NCBI GenBank assembly: GCA_035547895.1
Contig: DASZTT010000095.1
Coordinates: forward strand, 1 to 6,025
Direction: 5' to 3'
DNA length: 6,025 bases
Source of the DNA: 66-474 sp035547895
GTDB taxonomy: Bacteria > Pseudomonadota > Gammaproteobacteria > Xanthomonadales > Rhodanobacteraceae
A model generated the notes under the pieces. That model ran no database searches, was not told the DNA's origin, and saw nothing but the letters and a program-made list of their open reading frames with translations. Of this stretch, positions 4,458 to 6,025 are shown in pieces (the first letter of the stretch is position 1; each line of letters starts with the position of its first letter). Both the position numbers and the translations under genes were made by a program.

Positions 4458-6025
4458 GTGAGTGCCGCGTATCTCCGGCGTCGGTCGGGCAGCTTCATCG
4501 GCATCATGGCTTTCCTGGCGCTGCTGGCCGCGATCCTCGCGCTTGCATGGTTCGCGTATCGGCCGGGGCTTTCGGGCGCCTTCCTGTTCGATGACCTCGG
4601 CAGCCTGCCGAAACTCGGCGCCACCGGCCCCGTAAACAACTGGGCCACGTTCTGGCGTTACGTCACTTCCGGCACGGCCGATCCCACCGGCCGGCCGTTG
4701 GCGCTGCTGAGTTTCCTGATCGACGCGCACAACTGGCCCGCGGATCCATGGCCGTTCAAGCTCACCAACGTCATCCTGCACCTGATCAACGGCGCACTGC
4801 TGGCGTGGGTGTTGTGGAAGCTGGGATGGGTGTTGAGGCAACGAAGCAGCACCCACTACCGCAAGAGCGGAACAAACAAGCTGGTCATTCCGGGGCACCC
4901 CAAAGGGGTGAACCCGGAATCGGTAAGGACGTTCACCAAAACCGATTCCGGGTTCCGGCCCGCGGCCGGCCCCGGAATGACAAGTGATGGGTGCGACACC
5001 GTGCAGGGGAAGGCGCCGGACCGCCGCGGCATCGCCATCGCCGCGCTGTTCGGCGCGGGCGCATGGCTGCTGCATCCATTGCTGGTTTCCACGACGCTGT
5101 ACGTCGTGCAGCGCGAGGCCATGCTGCCAGCGACCTTCACGTTGATCGGCATGCTCGGCTGGATGGCCTCGCGCGAGGCGCTGGCGCGTGGGCATTCCCG
5201 ACACGCGCTGATCGGCTTCGCGCTTTCGGCATGGCTGTGCACGCTGCTGGCGATATTGAGCAAGGCCAACGGCGCCCTGCTTCCGCTGCTGCTGCTGCTG
5301 ACGGAGTGGATCGTGCTTGCGCGCCGCCCGATGCCTGACGTGCAAAAGCGGCGTTTGCACAAGCTCGCGGTCACGGTATTCCTGATCGTGCCGAGCGTAT
5401 TCCTGCTGGCCTACCTTCTGTCAGTGATTCCGGGCGATGTGCGCACGACGCCGGCAGTGCGTGGGTGGAGCCTCGGCCAGCGGCTACTGACCGAACCGCG
5501 CGTGGTGACGGACTACCTGCGACTGCTGTTCGTCCCCTCTGCGCATTCCAGCGGGTTGTTCAACGATGCCTTTCCGGTTTCCGCGGATTGGCTGCATCCC
5601 GCATCGACCCTGCCGTGCATGGCGCTGATCCTTGCGCTGATCGCAACGGGATTCGCGCTGCGCAAGCAATGTCCCGCAATCGCGCTGGCGCTGCTGTTCT
5701 ACTTCGCGGCGCAGCTCATGGAATCCGGATGGATTCCGCTGGAGCTTTATTTCGAGCACCGCAATTACCTGCCGGCCATGCTGCTGTTCTGGCCGATCGG
5801 GCTCGCGCTGGGGTATCCGGGCACGTTGCGGTTCCTGCGCGCCGCCGCGGCGGTGGCGATCCTGGTCTTTCTTGCAACGCTGACCGCGCAGCGCGCGGCG
5901 TTGTGGGGCAATGCCTTTCGCCAGGCGCAGATCTGGGCCGCGCTCAATCCCGATTCCGCGCGCGCGCAAACCAGTGCGGCCTTGTACGACTTGCAGAGCG
6001 GTCGGCCGCGGTTGGCTGCCGCACG
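4458..6025 (+). CDS. TfpW/TMTC-like membrane glycosyltransferase with TPR, 3' partial
   Basis: The frame stays open to the window edge (522 codons from the GTG at 4458). Numbering from that GTG, TM1 is about 13-33, followed by FLFDDLGSL with the acidic pair Asp45-Asp46, the usual catalytic site of GT-C fold transferases in the first periplasmic loop. DPTGRPLALLSF is at 75-86 and a second membrane segment at about 103-123. HPLLVSTTLYVVQREAMLPA (206-225) follows, then several more membrane segments, ELYFEHRNYLPA (429-440), and a soluble start resembling TPR helices (about 488 on). Genes of this type next to pilA are implicated in pilin glycosylation in Pseudomonas (TfpW) and occur in xanthomonads; the donor sugar here is unknown. 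The start is uncertain: ATG 4422 and ATG 4506 are in frame and none has a good ribosome site. Residues 143-175 are encoded by an inserted palindromic repeat pair. A Wzy-like ligase or polymerase is the main alternative. Confidence 0.85.
   Translation, partial: MSAAYLRRRSGSFIGIMAFLALLAAILALAWFAYRPGLSGAFLFDDLGSLPKLGATGPVNNWATFWRYVTSGTADPTGRPLALLSFLIDAHNWPADPWPFKLTNVILHLINGALLAWVLWKLGWVLRQRSSTHYRKSGTNKLVIPGHPKGVNPESVRTFTKTDSGFRPAAGPGMTSDGCDTVQGKAPDRRGIAIAALFGAGAWLLHPLLVSTTLYVVQREAMLPATFTLIGMLGWMASREALARGHSRHALIGFALSAWLCTLLAILSKANGALLPLLLLLTEWIVLARRPMPDVQKRRLHKLAVTVFLIVPSVFLLAYLLSVIPGDVRTTPAVRGWSLGQRLLTEPRVVTDYLRLLFVPSAHSSGLFNDAFPVSADWLHPASTLPCMALILALIATGFALRKQCPAIALALLFYFAAQLMESGWIPLELYFEHRNYLPAMLLFWPIGLALGYPGTLRFLRAAAAVAILVFLATLTAQRAALWGNAFRQAQIWAALNPDSARAQTSAALYDLQSGRPRLAAA
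4884..4924 (-). repeat. Palindromic repeat unit 5 (inside membrane protein gene)
   Basis: The unit runs GTCATTCCGGGG (4884-4895) to GAACCCGGAATCGGT (4910-4924), with the stem CACCCC-AAA-GGGGTG (4896-4910) in the middle. It is read in frame as part of the membrane protein. Confidence 0.93.
4941..4981 (+). repeat. Palindromic repeat unit 6 (inside membrane protein gene)
   Basis: The unit runs ACCGATTCCGGGTTC (4941-4955) to CCCCGGAATGAC (4970-4981), with the stem CCGGCC-CGC-GGCCGG (4955-4969). It is inverted to unit 5 across a 16-bp spacer. The outer 12 bp and inner 15 bp of the two units are perfect complements, so the 98 bp can form a large cruciform or RNA hairpin. Confidence 0.93.

Noticed and set aside
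4876..4984. ACAAG on both sides of the in-gene repeat pair as a target-site duplication
   Set aside because: The right copy overlaps the conserved repeat end and five bases is too short to be convincing.
4386..5360. Minus-strand open frame of 324 codons over the membrane protein gene
   Set aside because: Its translation is Arg/Gln-rich with no domain, and the plus strand here encodes a convincing membrane protein with conserved motifs.
4856..5374. Minus-strand open frame of 172 codons containing a repeat-derived stretch
   Set aside because: The readable part is only the palindromic repeat translated from the other strand (VIPGPAAGRNPES); the rest has no family resemblance.

Overview
The window looks like chromosomal DNA from a high-GC gammaproteobacterium of the Xanthomonadales/Lysobacterales type (Rhodanobacter/Dyella/Lysobacter-like). 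This placement is inferred from three things: GC-rich codon use, the TfpW-like gene beside pilin genes, and the palindromic repeats reading GTCATTCCGGGG...CCCGGAATCGGT that are scattered through it. No rRNA or tRNA gene and no CRISPR array is visible.

Left part, minus strand: rmlB/rfbB (1708-2760) and rmlA/rfbA (200-1075) encode the dTDP-glucose 4,6-dehydratase and the glucose-1-phosphate thymidylyltransferase of the dTDP-L-rhamnose pathway. These genes are normally adjacent in an operon. Here 632 bp separate them, holding a small single-domain GIY-YIG nuclease gene (1208-1498) bracketed by four copies of the palindromic repeat. The copies alternate in orientation, so the inner two form the inverted ends of a unit that contains the nuclease gene (1145-1606). 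Bases 1-199, downstream of rmlA, carry a different inverted repeat family.

Middle, plus strand: the intergenic region beside rmlB (2761-3087) holds two near-identical sigma-54 (-24/-12) promoter cores exactly 150 bp apart. The second drives a type IV pilin gene (3088-3540). The first is followed after about 12 bp by two consecutive hairpins, the second being a classic U-tailed terminator. With no protein gene upstream of that terminator on this strand, this is a strong candidate for an undescribed sigma-54-dependent small RNA of about 67 nt. A second, paralogous type IV pilin (3848-4297) has its own sigma-54 promoter, a long leader with a short tandem repeat and hairpin, and its own terminator.

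Right part, plus strand: from about 4458 to the window edge runs a partial polytopic membrane protein of the TfpW/TMTC-like (GT-C fold plus TPR) type, found next to pilin genes and implicated in pilin glycosylation. The same palindromic repeat, here as a 98-bp inverted pair, is inserted in frame and adds 33 repeat-encoded residues to a loop between membrane segments.

Taken together the window combines nucleotide-sugar synthesis, two pilins and a probable pilin-modifying enzyme, overlaid by a repeat family that appears both with a nuclease gene and as a compact gene-less pair. The two most interesting items are the candidate sRNA and the GIY-YIG/palindrome element with its in-frame gene-less relative.
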